DNA of 6,685 nt from Alphaproteobacteria bacterium (lineage in GTDB: Bacteria > Pseudomonadota > Alphaproteobacteria > Acetobacterales > Acetobacteraceae): the NCBI GenBank assembly GCA_026225015.1, contig JAMFRY010000027.1:1-6685 (forward strand), written 5' to 3'. Shown here piece after piece: positions 1-6,537 of the stretch; position 1 is the stretch's first letter; the number at the start of each line of letters is the position of its first letter. The position numbers were made by a program, and so were the translations under genes. The notes beneath the pieces were generated by a model that had not been told where the DNA came from, made no database searches, and was given only the letters and a program-made list of their open reading frames with translations.

Positions 1-1
1 C

Positions 2-508
2 GCCCATCGGGTCACCATCATCGAGGGCACCCTGGCCAAAGGGTTTGGCTGCCATGGAGGCTATATCACCGGCGATTTCAAGGTGCTGGACTATATCCGC
101 TCGGTGGCGCCCGGTTTTATCTTTACTACGGCTTTGCCGCCGCCCACCGTCGCGGCGGCGCTGACCTCCATCCGCATATTGAAGGCCGATCACGCCCGCC
201 GGGCAAAATTGTTCGAGCGGGCGGAAACCTTGAAAGCGAAATTCGCGGCGGCCGGGCTGCCGGTATTGCCCACCGAAAGCCATATCGTGCCGCTGATGAT
301 CGGCAATGCGGCCAGGGCCACGGAAGTGAGCATGCGGCTGATCCGCGAATTCGGCATGTATGCCACCCCGATCAACTATCCCACTGTCGCCGCCGGCACC
401 GAGCGGCTGCGCTTTACCCCCGGCCCCAAACATACCGATGCGATGATGGACGACCTGGTCGCCGCCCTTCGGCATATATTGCTCGAAGTGCCCGTGATCT
501 CCGCGTAG
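2..508 (+). CDS. hemA: 5-aminolevulinate synthase, C-terminal part (5' end outside window)
   Basis: This is a pyridoxal-phosphate enzyme of the alpha-oxoamine synthase family. It condenses glycine and succinyl-CoA to 5-aminolevulinate, the first step of heme synthesis by the C4 route, in the cytoplasm. The reading frame is open from base 2 and gives 168 residues before the TAG at 506-508; the usual length is about 400, so the N-terminal half is missing. The segment EGTLAKGFG contains the Schiff-base lysine (codon 38-40). It is followed by IRSVAPGFIFTTALPP, SHIVPLMIG, and PINYPTVAAGTERLRFTPGP, all characteristic of ALAS rather than of the relatives BioF or KBL. The residues after the lysine read GCHGGYI, where ALAS proteins commonly have GVMGGYI or similar, so there is a histidine at a normally hydrophobic place. 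An isoform such as HemT cannot be excluded. I see no convincing hairpin terminator before the next operon. Confidence 0.93.
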   Translation, partial: AHRVTIIEGTLAKGFGCHGGYITGDFKVLDYIRSVAPGFIFTTALPPPTVAAALTSIRILKADHARRAKLFERAETLKAKFAAAGLPVLPTESHIVPLMIGNAARATEVSMRLIREFGMYATPINYPTVAAGTERLRFTPGPKHTDAMMDDLVAALRHILLEVPVISA

Positions 509-576
509 TTGTGCAATATGTTGTCGCATAACTGCGGCATCCACTTGTGCTGAGGCGCGCACGCTGGCAAATTGCC

Positions 577-588
577 GGGATAAATGGG
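577..588 (+). repeat. 12-bp direct repeat, copy 1 (upstream of coxG)
   Basis: The sequence GGGATAAATGGG lies 17 bp before the coxG start codon and recurs exactly at 5594-5605 ahead of the LysR gene. Both copies are in short non-coding gaps, and each is preceded by TGAGGCGC (551-558 here, 5539-5546 there). It could be a shared operator or promoter element. No function is demonstrated, and the spacing between the two elements differs (26 versus 55 bp from start to start). Confidence 0.5.
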
Positions 589-590
589 TC

Positions 591-599
591 AGGGGAAGG
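591..599 (+). promoter_or_regulatory. Ribosome binding site of coxG
   Basis: The purine run AGGGGAAGG ends 6 nt before the ATG at 606. This spacing favours 606 over the in-frame ATG at 612, which would sit 12 nt away. Confidence 0.7.
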
Positions 600-605
600 T
601 TCGAC

Positions 606-1364
606 ATGCAAATGTCTGGCGAGCAGCGCATTGCGGCACCGCGGCAGCGCGTTTGGGAAGCGCTCAACGATCCGGCCTTCCTGCAAGCCTCCATCCCGGG
701 CTGCCAGAGCCTGGAAAAGGAGGGGGAAGAACGCTTTAACGCGACGGTGGCGCTAAAAATCGGGCCGATCGGCGCGCGGTTTAAGGGCTCCGTGACGTTG
801 AGCGAGCTGAACCCACCAAACAGCTATGTCATCACCGGCCAGGGCAATGGCGGCATTGCCGGTTCGGCAAAGGGCGGCGCCAAAGTGAGCCTGAGCGACG
901 ATGCCGGCGGTACGCTCGTTTCCTACACAGTCGATGCCGAGGTGGGCGGGCGCATGGCGCAGCTCGGCGGGCCGATCATCGACGCGACCGCCAAACAGCT
1001 CGCCGGCAAGTTCTTCAGCAAGTTCGGCGAAATGCTGGCGCCGGTATCTGCGACAACCGCGTCCGCCTCGGCGGCAGGCTCTGCGGCGGTTGCGGCAGTT
1101 GCGCCCGGCCGCGCTCCGGCGGGACCGAGTTTGGGCTGGATTCTGGCCGTTATCATGGCGCTGCTCGCGGGCTTCTTCGCCGGGCATAGTGGCGCCGGAA
1201 CGCGAGGTGATTGGGCGGGGGGTGATTGGGAGGGCCTCGCCATTGGCCTGATCGTTATCCTGGTAGCCGCTTCAGGGTTCGAATATGGCCGCCGCGCAGC
1301 CTCCCCTGTATTGACGCTGGATGCCACCTTGCTGCGCCGCCTGGTTGAAGGTGCGAAGCAATGA
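606..1364 (+). CDS. coxG: CoxG-like SRPBCC-family protein with C-terminal membrane anchor
   Basis: The protein has 252 residues. Residues 1-145 match the CoxG/SRPBCC fold: it opens MQMSGEQRIAAPRQRVWEAL, then NDPAFLQASIPGCQSLEK, and continues with KIGPIGARFKGSVTL. The helix near 121-142 (IIDATAKQLAGKFFSKF) is the usual C-terminal helix of the fold. An Ala/Ser/Pro linker (about 146-174) leads to two hydrophobic segments, about 176-193 and 209-224, joined by a Gly/Asp/Trp-rich loop. A basic EYGRRAA follows the second segment. In related systems CoxG anchors CO dehydrogenase to the membrane and has been proposed to supply quinone; I infer the same type of role here. The soluble domain would dock on the hydroxylase while the two segments sit in the membrane. 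It is first in the operon and its stop overlaps the coxM start by 4 bp (ATGA). The family assignment is firm; the ligand and partner are inferred. Confidence 0.88.
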   Translation: MQMSGEQRIAAPRQRVWEALNDPAFLQASIPGCQSLEKEGEERFNATVALKIGPIGARFKGSVTLSELNPPNSYVITGQGNGGIAGSAKGGAKVSLSDDAGGTLVSYTVDAEVGGRMAQLGGPIIDATAKQLAGKFFSKFGEMLAPVSATTASASAAGSAAVAAVAPGRAPAGPSLGWILAVIMALLAGFFAGHSGAGTRGDWAGGDWEGLAIGLIVILVAASGFEYGRRAASPVLTLDATLLRRLVEGAKQ

Positions 1365-2230
1365 AACCGGCGCCCTTCGACTACGTGGCGCCGGAGACGG
1401 TCGAAGCAGCCTGCTTATTGCTTGCCGAAGCCGGCGGCGGCGCGGCCGTGCTGGCGGGCGGGCAGACGCTCATGCCTTTGCTGGCGCTGCGGATGAACCA
1501 GCCTTTCATCATCGTCGATCTTAACCATATTGCAGCGCTCAAAGGCGCGGCCCGCACCGATACCGGCATCCGGGTCGGGGCGATGACGCGGCAAAATGAG
1601 GGTTTGGCGAGCCAGCTTCTGGCGGATGAGCTGCCGGTGTTGGTACGCGCGCTCAGCCATGTCGGCCACCACCAGACGCGTAATCGCGGCACCATCGGCG
1701 GTTCCATTGCCTTGGGCGAGCCGGCGGCGGAAATGCCCGCCACGGCCATCGCACTTGGCGCCAGTATCGAAATTGCCTCGCCGCGCGGCGTTCGCCGGGT
1801 TCCGGCCGAGGATTTTTACACCGGCCCCTATATGACCGTGCTGGAGCAAGACGAGTTGGTGACGGCGATCCATTATCCGGCATGGCCGAAAAACCATTTC
1901 TGCCTGTTCCGAGAGATTGCCCAGAGACCCGGCGATTTCGCGTTGGTCGGCATTGTGGGCGCGCTGGTGGTGGAGGCCGGCAAGATCACCCGCGTTGGGC
2001 TTGCCTGGTTCGGCATGGGGCCGATGCCGATCAAAGCCCGGCAGGCAGAAGCCGCCTTGCTCGGCCAGAATTTTGCTTCGCTGGATATCGCCGGGATCGC
2101 TGAACTGGCCATTGCCGATACCGCGCCCTTCGATGACCACCATGCCAGCGCCGAATATCGCCGCACGGTAGGCAGGCGCGTTTTTGCCGGCTTGCTCAGC
2201 GGTTTGCTGGACCAGAAGGAGGCCGCATGA
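1361..2230 (+). CDS. coxM: FAD-binding medium subunit of a molybdenum hydroxylase (CoxM-like)
   Basis: The protein has 289 residues, the normal length for the FAD subunit of the xanthine oxidase family. It passes electrons from the iron-sulfur subunit to FAD and on to an acceptor. Visible FAD-binding motifs are AGGQTLMPLLALRM (32-45) and NRGTIGGSIA (108-117), with RPGDFALVG (189-197) in the middle region and YRRTVGRRVF (266-275) near the C-terminus. The family's common HADPAAE after the second motif reads LGEPAAE here, an unusual His/Asp replacement; the glycine-rich loop itself is intact. The start overlaps the coxG stop (ATGA at 1361-1364), with a GAAGG ribosome binding site at 1347-1351. 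The stop overlaps the coxS start in the same way, so the genes are probably translationally coupled. The electron acceptor cannot be read from the sequence. Confidence 0.92.
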   Translation: MKPAPFDYVAPETVEAACLLLAEAGGGAAVLAGGQTLMPLLALRMNQPFIIVDLNHIAALKGAARTDTGIRVGAMTRQNEGLASQLLADELPVLVRALSHVGHHQTRNRGTIGGSIALGEPAAEMPATAIALGASIEIASPRGVRRVPAEDFYTGPYMTVLEQDELVTAIHYPAWPKNHFCLFREIAQRPGDFALVGIVGALVVEAGKITRVGLAWFGMGPMPIKARQAEAALLGQNFASLDIAGIAELAIADTAPFDDHHASAEYRRTVGRRVFAGLLSGLLDQKEAA

Positions 2231-2700
2231 GCGAGCATCGCGTTGAACTGACCATTAACGGCCACCGCCATGTCGCGACGATCGAGGCCCGCCTGACCCT
2301 GGCCGATTTGCTGCGCGGCAGCGCCGGCTATACCGGGGTGCATCTGGGCTGCGAGCATGGGGTTTGCGGCGCCTGTACCGTGATTGTGGATGGCAAGGCG
2401 GTACGCTCCTGCCTGATGCTCGGCGTGCAGGCCAATGGCGCCGAAATCACCACGGTTGAAGGCCTGGCCGCGGAGGATGGCACGCTGCATCCCGTGCAGC
2501 AGGCGCTGCGCGATGAGCACGGGCTGCAATGCGGGTTCTGTACGCCCGGCATATTGATGACGCTGGCAGCACTTACCGGCAGTGAAACCGCGCCGAAAGA
2601 AGAAACCCTGCTCGCAGCGCTTTCCGGCCATATTTGCCGCTGCACCGGCTATCAGGGCATTCGCCGCGCCGCCCGCAAGCTTGCCTTAGGTGTTGCATGA
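2227..2700 (+). CDS. coxS: [2Fe-2S] small subunit of a molybdenum hydroxylase (CoxS-like)
   Basis: The protein has 157 residues, typical for this subunit. All eight cluster cysteines are present. The plant-ferredoxin-type N-terminal domain has C42, C47, C50 and C62 (GCEHGVCGACTV then VRSC). The four-helix C-terminal domain has C102, C105, C137 and C139 (QCGFCTPG and CRCTGYQ). It carries electrons from the molybdenum centre to the FAD subunit. The start is well supported by AAGGAGG at 2216-2222, the strongest ribosome binding site in the operon, and overlaps the coxM stop by 4 bp. The stop overlaps the coxL start as ATGA at 2697-2700. No defect is seen, so this subunit should be functional. 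Confidence 0.94.
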   Translation: MSEHRVELTINGHRHVATIEARLTLADLLRGSAGYTGVHLGCEHGVCGACTVIVDGKAVRSCLMLGVQANGAEITTVEGLAAEDGTLHPVQQALRDEHGLQCGFCTPGILMTLAALTGSETAPKEETLLAALSGHICRCTGYQGIRRAARKLALGVA

Positions 2701-5429
2701 ACGCGGATAGTGCGCCAGCTGTGGGTACACCGGGTGTAGGGGCGGCGCGCTATATCGGGCAGCGCATGCCGCGCAAGGAAGACCCGCGGCTGCTCACCGG
2801 ACGCGGCCAGTTTGTCGATGATATCGTGCTGCCCGGCATGCTGCATGTTGCCTTCGCCCGCTCCCCGGTGGCGCGCGGGCGCATTCTCTCCATTAGCACG
2901 GACATCGCGCGCGATCTGCCCGGCGTGCATGCAATCTACACCGCCAAGGATCTGGCGAAATTTCCGGTATCGTTCATCAGTTTTTTCCTCACCCCGCCGG
3001 ATGTGACGATCACACCTCTGGCCGATGGCTATGTCGCGCATGTTGGCGACCCAATTGCGCTGGTCATCGCCGATGACCGCTATATCGCAGAAGACGCCGC
3101 CTCGCTGATCGAAATCGAGATCGAGGAGGAAGATCCCGTTGTTACAATCAGCGACGCCCGCCACGGCGAGCCCGTGCATCCGGGAACGGAGAATAACATC
3201 GCCGTCGAGATGGGCGCGGAAGACATCGATGAAAACCTGCAGGCGGCGCTGGATAACGCCGCTCATGTTGTTACGCATAAGGTCAAGCATCAGCGCATCT
3301 CGCAATCGCCGATGGAGACGCGCGGGGTGGTGGCGACGCGCGAGGGCGCCGAGGAGCTGACTCTCTACATCACCTGCCAGAGCCCGCATATGATCGCGCG
3401 TTACGTTTCGCTGGCGCTGGAACTGCCACCGGCCAGCATCCGCGTGATCGCGAAAGATGTCGGCGGCGCCTTCGGCCTTAAAAACCAGCCCTGGCGGGAG
3501 GAGATGGCTGTCATCATCGCCTGCCTGCTATTTCGCCGGCCGCTGAAATGGATTGAGGACCGTTACGAAAATCTGACCGCCGCCAACCAGGCGCGCGAAC
3601 AGGAGATAACGCTCAAAATCGCCTTCGATGCCGCGGGCAAGCTCACCGGCTCGCATGCCGATTACAGCGTCAATAACGGCGCCTATCCACAAGGACCGGA
3701 CGCCAATATCGCCGTGCACATGTTCATGTGGGCTGCCTACAAAATACCCACCTACGGATTTCTCACGCGCGGCTGGTACACCAACACCATCGGCCTTGCC
3801 GCCTATCGGGGCCCCTGGGCAATGGAATCGCTGGCGCGCGAAACCGCCTTGGATGTTGCGGCAAGGCAGATGGGAATTGAGCCGGTCGAACTGCGGCGGC
3901 GCAATCTCATTACGGCGACAGACCAGCCTACGGTTACCACGCTCGGCATTCCACTGGACGACATCACGCCGGCGGAATGTCTTGAAAAACTGCTGGAGGC
4001 GATCGACCTGCCCGGTTTTCGCGCCGAACAGGCAGCGGCCCGGAGCGTTGGGCGCTATCTCGGAATCGGTTTTGCCGCTTATGTCGAGCCCACCGGCTCG
4101 GCCGGCAGCATCCCGACAATGACCGGCGAACTCGCGCAGATTCGCATCGAGCCGAACGGCAAGGTCACCGCCACGATGAGCACGCATAGCCAGGGCCACG
4201 GCACCGCGACCACCATGGCGCAGATCATCGCCGAAAAACTGGGCGTGAATTACGAAGACGTGACCGTGTTTGAAGGCGACAGCTCGCGCGGCGGTTTTGG
4301 TCCCGGCGCTGCCGGCAGCCGGCAGGGCGTGATCGGCGGCGGCGCCAGCATCAAGGCGGCCGAGAAGCTTGCCGATAAAGTGAGGCAACTCGCCGCGCAT
4401 CTGTTGAACGCCAATCCCGAAAGTATCCGTATCGAGGAAGGAATGATCCATGTGGATGGCGCACCGGACATGACGCGGTCATTGCGCGCCATTGCCGAAA
4501 TTGCATACGGAGAACCCTCCCGGCTGCCGCCCGGTTTCGAGGCCGGGCTGGAGGCGCAATATCGCTACACGCCGCCACCGATGACCTTCACCTCCGCCGC
4601 CCATGCCTGTTTTGTGGAGATCGATGCGCAAACCGGCTTCGTGAAAATCGAGCGTTGGATATCTTCTGAAGATTGCGGCAACATCATCAACCCGGCGGTT
4701 GTGGAAGGGCAGATTTCCGGCGGACTCGCGCAAGGCATCGGCACCGTGCTGCTGGAGGAAATGTCCTTCGATACGCGCGGCAACCCAACCGCGGCGACCT
4801 ACAAGGATTATCTGCTGCCGGCGATATCCGACATCCCGGATTTTGAATTCCTGCATGTCTGCACGCCGTCTAAATCCGTCGGCGGGTTTCGCGGCGTGGG
4901 TGAAGGCGGGGCGATCATCGGGCCGCCTACATTGGTCAATGCGATCGCCGATGCGCTGTCGCCGTTCGGTGAAATCGCCTGCGAATTGCCGCTCACGCCG
5001 ACGAAAATTCTCAGCCTGATCGAAGGCCGGGATTTGAGCGCCCATGTGCCGCCGCCTGCTCCGCCTGCGCCCGCGCCTGCGCCGGTACAGGCAGCGCCCG
5101 CCATTGTTCCAGAGTCCGTGGCCGCGCCCAGTTTGGCAATCGACGGCGCGTGGAAAATGAAACTTTTCACGCCGATGGGTGTGCAGGAAATGACTGGTCA
5201 TTTCGAAACCGAAAATGGCATCCTTCGCGGCAGGCTGGAGAGTCCGGAGGGGTCGATGCCATTCAGCGGCACGATCTCCGGCGCGCAGGCGAAGTTCGAC
5301 CTGAAGGTTGAAAAGCCGATGAAGATCACGCTGAAATACGACATTTTATTCGATGCCGAGAAGCTCACTGGCAAAGTAAAAATGGGTATATTCGGCTCGG
5401 CCAAGCTGACCGGCGAAAGGCTGGGTTAG
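2697..5429 (+). CDS. coxL: Molybdopterin-binding large subunit of a xanthine-oxidase-family hydroxylase, with extra C-terminal domain
   Basis: This is the catalytic Mo-cofactor subunit, 910 residues from the ATG at 2697. That start overlaps the coxS stop (ATGA) and continues into YIGQRMPRKEDPRLLTGRG, the family's usual beginning. An earlier in-frame ATG at 2634 lies inside coxS coding and adds an unrelated Cys/Arg-rich stretch, so I reject it. Family motifs in order are GGAFGLK (256-262), the active-site loop AYRGPW (369-374), QGHG (499-502), GPGAAGSR (535-542), EDCGNIINP, and GVGEGG with the probable catalytic Glu736. The loop lacks the Cys of true CO dehydrogenase (AYxCSFR) and is not the form II loop AYRGAGR, so the substrate is unknown. 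The normal enzyme ends near residue 780. A Pro/Ala linker (about 785-808) and a roughly 95-residue domain (about 815-910, from DGAWKMKLFTPMG) follow. The weak ribosome binding site (AGGTG, 2688-2692) suggests translation by coupling. Confidence 0.92.
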   Translation: MNADSAPAVGTPGVGAARYIGQRMPRKEDPRLLTGRGQFVDDIVLPGMLHVAFARSPVARGRILSISTDIARDLPGVHAIYTAKDLAKFPVSFISFFLTPPDVTITPLADGYVAHVGDPIALVIADDRYIAEDAASLIEIEIEEEDPVVTISDARHGEPVHPGTENNIAVEMGAEDIDENLQAALDNAAHVVTHKVKHQRISQSPMETRGVVATREGAEELTLYITCQSPHMIARYVSLALELPPASIRVIAKDVGGAFGLKNQPWREEMAVIIACLLFRRPLKWIEDRYENLTAANQAREQEITLKIAFDAAGKLTGSHADYSVNNGAYPQGPDANIAVHMFMWAAYKIPTYGFLTRGWYTNTIGLAAYRGPWAMESLARETALDVAARQMGIEPVELRRRNLITATDQPTVTTLGIPLDDITPAECLEKLLEAIDLPGFRAEQAAARSVGRYLGIGFAAYVEPTGSAGSIPTMTGELAQIRIEPNGKVTATMSTHSQGHGTATTMAQIIAEKLGVNYEDVTVFEGDSSRGGFGPGAAGSRQGVIGGGASIKAAEKLADKVRQLAAHLLNANPESIRIEEGMIHVDGAPDMTRSLRAIAEIAYGEPSRLPPGFEAGLEAQYRYTPPPMTFTSAAHACFVEIDAQTGFVKIERWISSEDCGNIINPAVVEGQISGGLAQGIGTVLLEEMSFDTRGNPTAATYKDYLLPAISDIPDFEFLHVCTPSKSVGGFRGVGEGGAIIGPPTLVNAIADALSPFGEIACELPLTPTKILSLIEGRDLSAHVPPPAPPAPAPAPVQAAPAIVPESVAAPSLAIDGAWKMKLFTPMGVQEMTGHFETENGILRGRLESPEGSMPFSGTISGAQAKFDLKVEKPMKITLKYDILFDAEKLTGKVKMGIFGSAKLTGERLG

Positions 5430-5530
5430 GGGTTCACCTCAGTTTGCGCGATCAGCCGCAGAACCAGAGGCAGCAGCCGCCTCACCTCAATGTTGACGCC
5501 GGTTGCGTTCGGATGGATGGCATGGCAGTT
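5426..5530 (-). pseudogene. C-terminal remnant of an SGNH/GDSL (TesA-like) esterase
   Basis: Read on the minus strand, this stretch gives CHAIHPNATGVNIEVRRL, then LPLVLRLIAQTEVNP and a TAA stop (complement of 5426-5428). It strongly resembles the end of TesA-type SGNH hydrolases and arylesterases, where the block reads roughly DGIHPNAxGVxxIVxRxLPLV and carries the catalytic Asp and His. IHPN is encoded by 5507-5518. The catalytic Asp appears replaced by His (HAIHPN for DGIHPN). Going upstream, the frame meets a TAG at 5580-5582 with no start codon, so the first five-sixths of the gene is missing. The stop overlaps the last bases of coxL in a convergent arrangement. I read it as a truncated, decayed gene left by a deletion or rearrangement. 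The match is from memory of the family, not from a search. Confidence 0.6.
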
Positions 5531-5593
5531 CCTTTGTTTGAGGCGCCCCGGTATGAAGCGCCTGCATTGCGGAATGTCCTATCGTTTACATCG

Positions 5594-5605
5594 GGGATAA
5601 ATGGG
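5594..5605 (+). repeat. 12-bp direct repeat, copy 2 (upstream of LysR gene)
   Basis: This is an exact second copy of GGGATAAATGGG (first copy at 577-588), ending 39 bp before the LysR start. It occupies the -35 region of the extended -10 promoter candidate at 5614-5622, a position where an activator or the regulator itself could bind. Confidence 0.5.
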
Positions 5606-5613
5606 CGGTAGAT

Positions 5614-5622
5614 TGCTATATT
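5614..5622 (+). promoter_or_regulatory. Candidate extended -10 promoter of the LysR gene
   Basis: TGCTATATT matches the extended -10 consensus TGnTATAAT with one mismatch in the hexamer. No good TTGACA box lies 16-18 bp upstream, as is common for extended -10 promoters. Transcription would begin near 5629, leaving a very short leader. This is prediction by eye only. Confidence 0.35.
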
Positions 5623-5623
5623 C

Positions 5624-5639
5624 CAAACCAAGAGGTTTG
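5624..5639 (+). promoter_or_regulatory. Small hairpin over the LysR ribosome binding site
   Basis: CAAACC (5624-5629) and GGTTTG (5634-5639) are a perfect 6-bp inverted repeat with a 4-nt loop AAGA. The Shine-Dalgarno-like AGAGG (5631-5635) sits in the loop and the start of the right arm, 9 nt before the ATG at 5645. If the transcript begins upstream of the stem, the hairpin could weaken translation. It could instead be a DNA-level operator half-site pair. Confidence 0.35.
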
Positions 5640-5644
5640 CAATC

Positions 5645-6537
5645 ATGGACAAACTTGCCGGGATGGCTATGTTTGTGCGCGTCGTGAAGTGCGGTAGTTT
5701 CGCCGCCGCCGCTGAGCTTAGCCAGGTTTCGCCGACCATGGTCGCGAAACACGTCAGCTCAATTGAACGCCGGCTGGGCGCTCGACTGCTGCACCGGACA
5801 ACGCGCCGGCAGCATCTGACCGAGATCGGCCGCCTGTACTACGACCGTTGCGAGCGGGCACTGGCTGAGGTGGAGCGGGCAGAGGCGAGCGCCACTGAGC
5901 TCCAGGCCAACCCGAGCGGTCTGCTGAGATTGGTGGCACCTGTCAGTTTCGGCAGCGAGGGGCTTGTACCGGCGCTGACGGAATTTTTGGACCGTCACCC
6001 GGACGTCAGCATTGAATTGACGCTGGACAATCGCACCCCCGATCTGATCGAGGAAGGCTATGAACTAGCCATCCAAATCGGCGAGGTCACGGCACCGGGG
6101 CTGGTTGCACGGCCGTTGCGGTCATACCGCCGTATTCTTGCGGCAGCTCCCTCCTATCTGAGCCGGCACGGCCGCCCCGAGGCCCCTGAACAACTGAGCG
6201 CCCATTCATGTCGTGGCCTCGCATATTGGCGGCATCACGACCGCTGGCATCTGACGGGGCCTGATGGAGCGATATGCGTCGTGCCGTAGCGGGTAGATTC
6301 ACGGCGAATCACGGCGGTGCCCTCCGCATCGCCGCCCTGCATGGCACCGGCATCGCTATGCAGCCTGAGATGCTGCTCACCGACGATCTTGCGACGGGCC
6401 GCCTCGAACCCGTATTGCCTGGATGGTCTTACAAGCCCACGCCGATGTACCTGATCTACGCTCAAGACCGCCGACCAACGGCAAAGTTACGCAGTGCCAT
6501 CGATTTTATTCTTGCCGGTTTCGGCCCCGATCGGTGA
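5645..6537 (+). pseudogene. LysR-family transcriptional regulator, interrupted by a frameshift
   Basis: The first frame gives 214 residues and stops at TAG 6287-6289. It has an N-terminal winged helix-turn-helix (about 1-60, containing CGSFAAAAELSQVSPTMVAK), a linker helix, and the first part of the effector domain (LLRLVAPVSFGSEGLVPALTEFL and later). The expected rest, VAGRFTANHGGALRIAALHG through QDRRPTAKLRSAIDFILAGF, runs on in another frame from 6286 to the TGA at 6535-6537. Adding one G at about 6285 (CCG-GTA) restores a single 297-residue protein, the normal LysR length, of the CrgA-like group that ends in this way. As written, the regulator would lack its last 83 residues, including part of the effector domain. 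A sequencing error is as likely as a real mutation. It lies downstream of the cox operon on the same strand; its targets are unknown. Confidence 0.85.

Noticed and set aside
2634..2696. Upstream in-frame ATG that would lengthen the large subunit by 21 residues
   Set aside because: The extension is the out-of-frame reading of the conserved CRCTGYQ end of coxS and has no family resemblance. The ATG at 2697 gives the same ATGA overlap as the other junctions.
3528..4451. Long minus-strand open frame (307 codons) opposite coxL
   Set aside because: It lies entirely within the strongly conserved coxL coding sequence, has no recognisable motif, and is typical of antisense frames in GC-rich genes.
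5541..5563. Inverted repeat AGGCGC / GCGCCT as a terminator of the cox operon
   Set aside because: The stem is only 6 bp with an 11-nt loop and no following T run, and lies more than 110 bp after the coxL stop.
5482..5739. Minus-strand open frame of 85 codons across the LysR start
   Set aside because: It overlaps the LysR helix-turn-helix coding and the gap in a frame different from the esterase remnant; no motif or ribosome binding site supports it.
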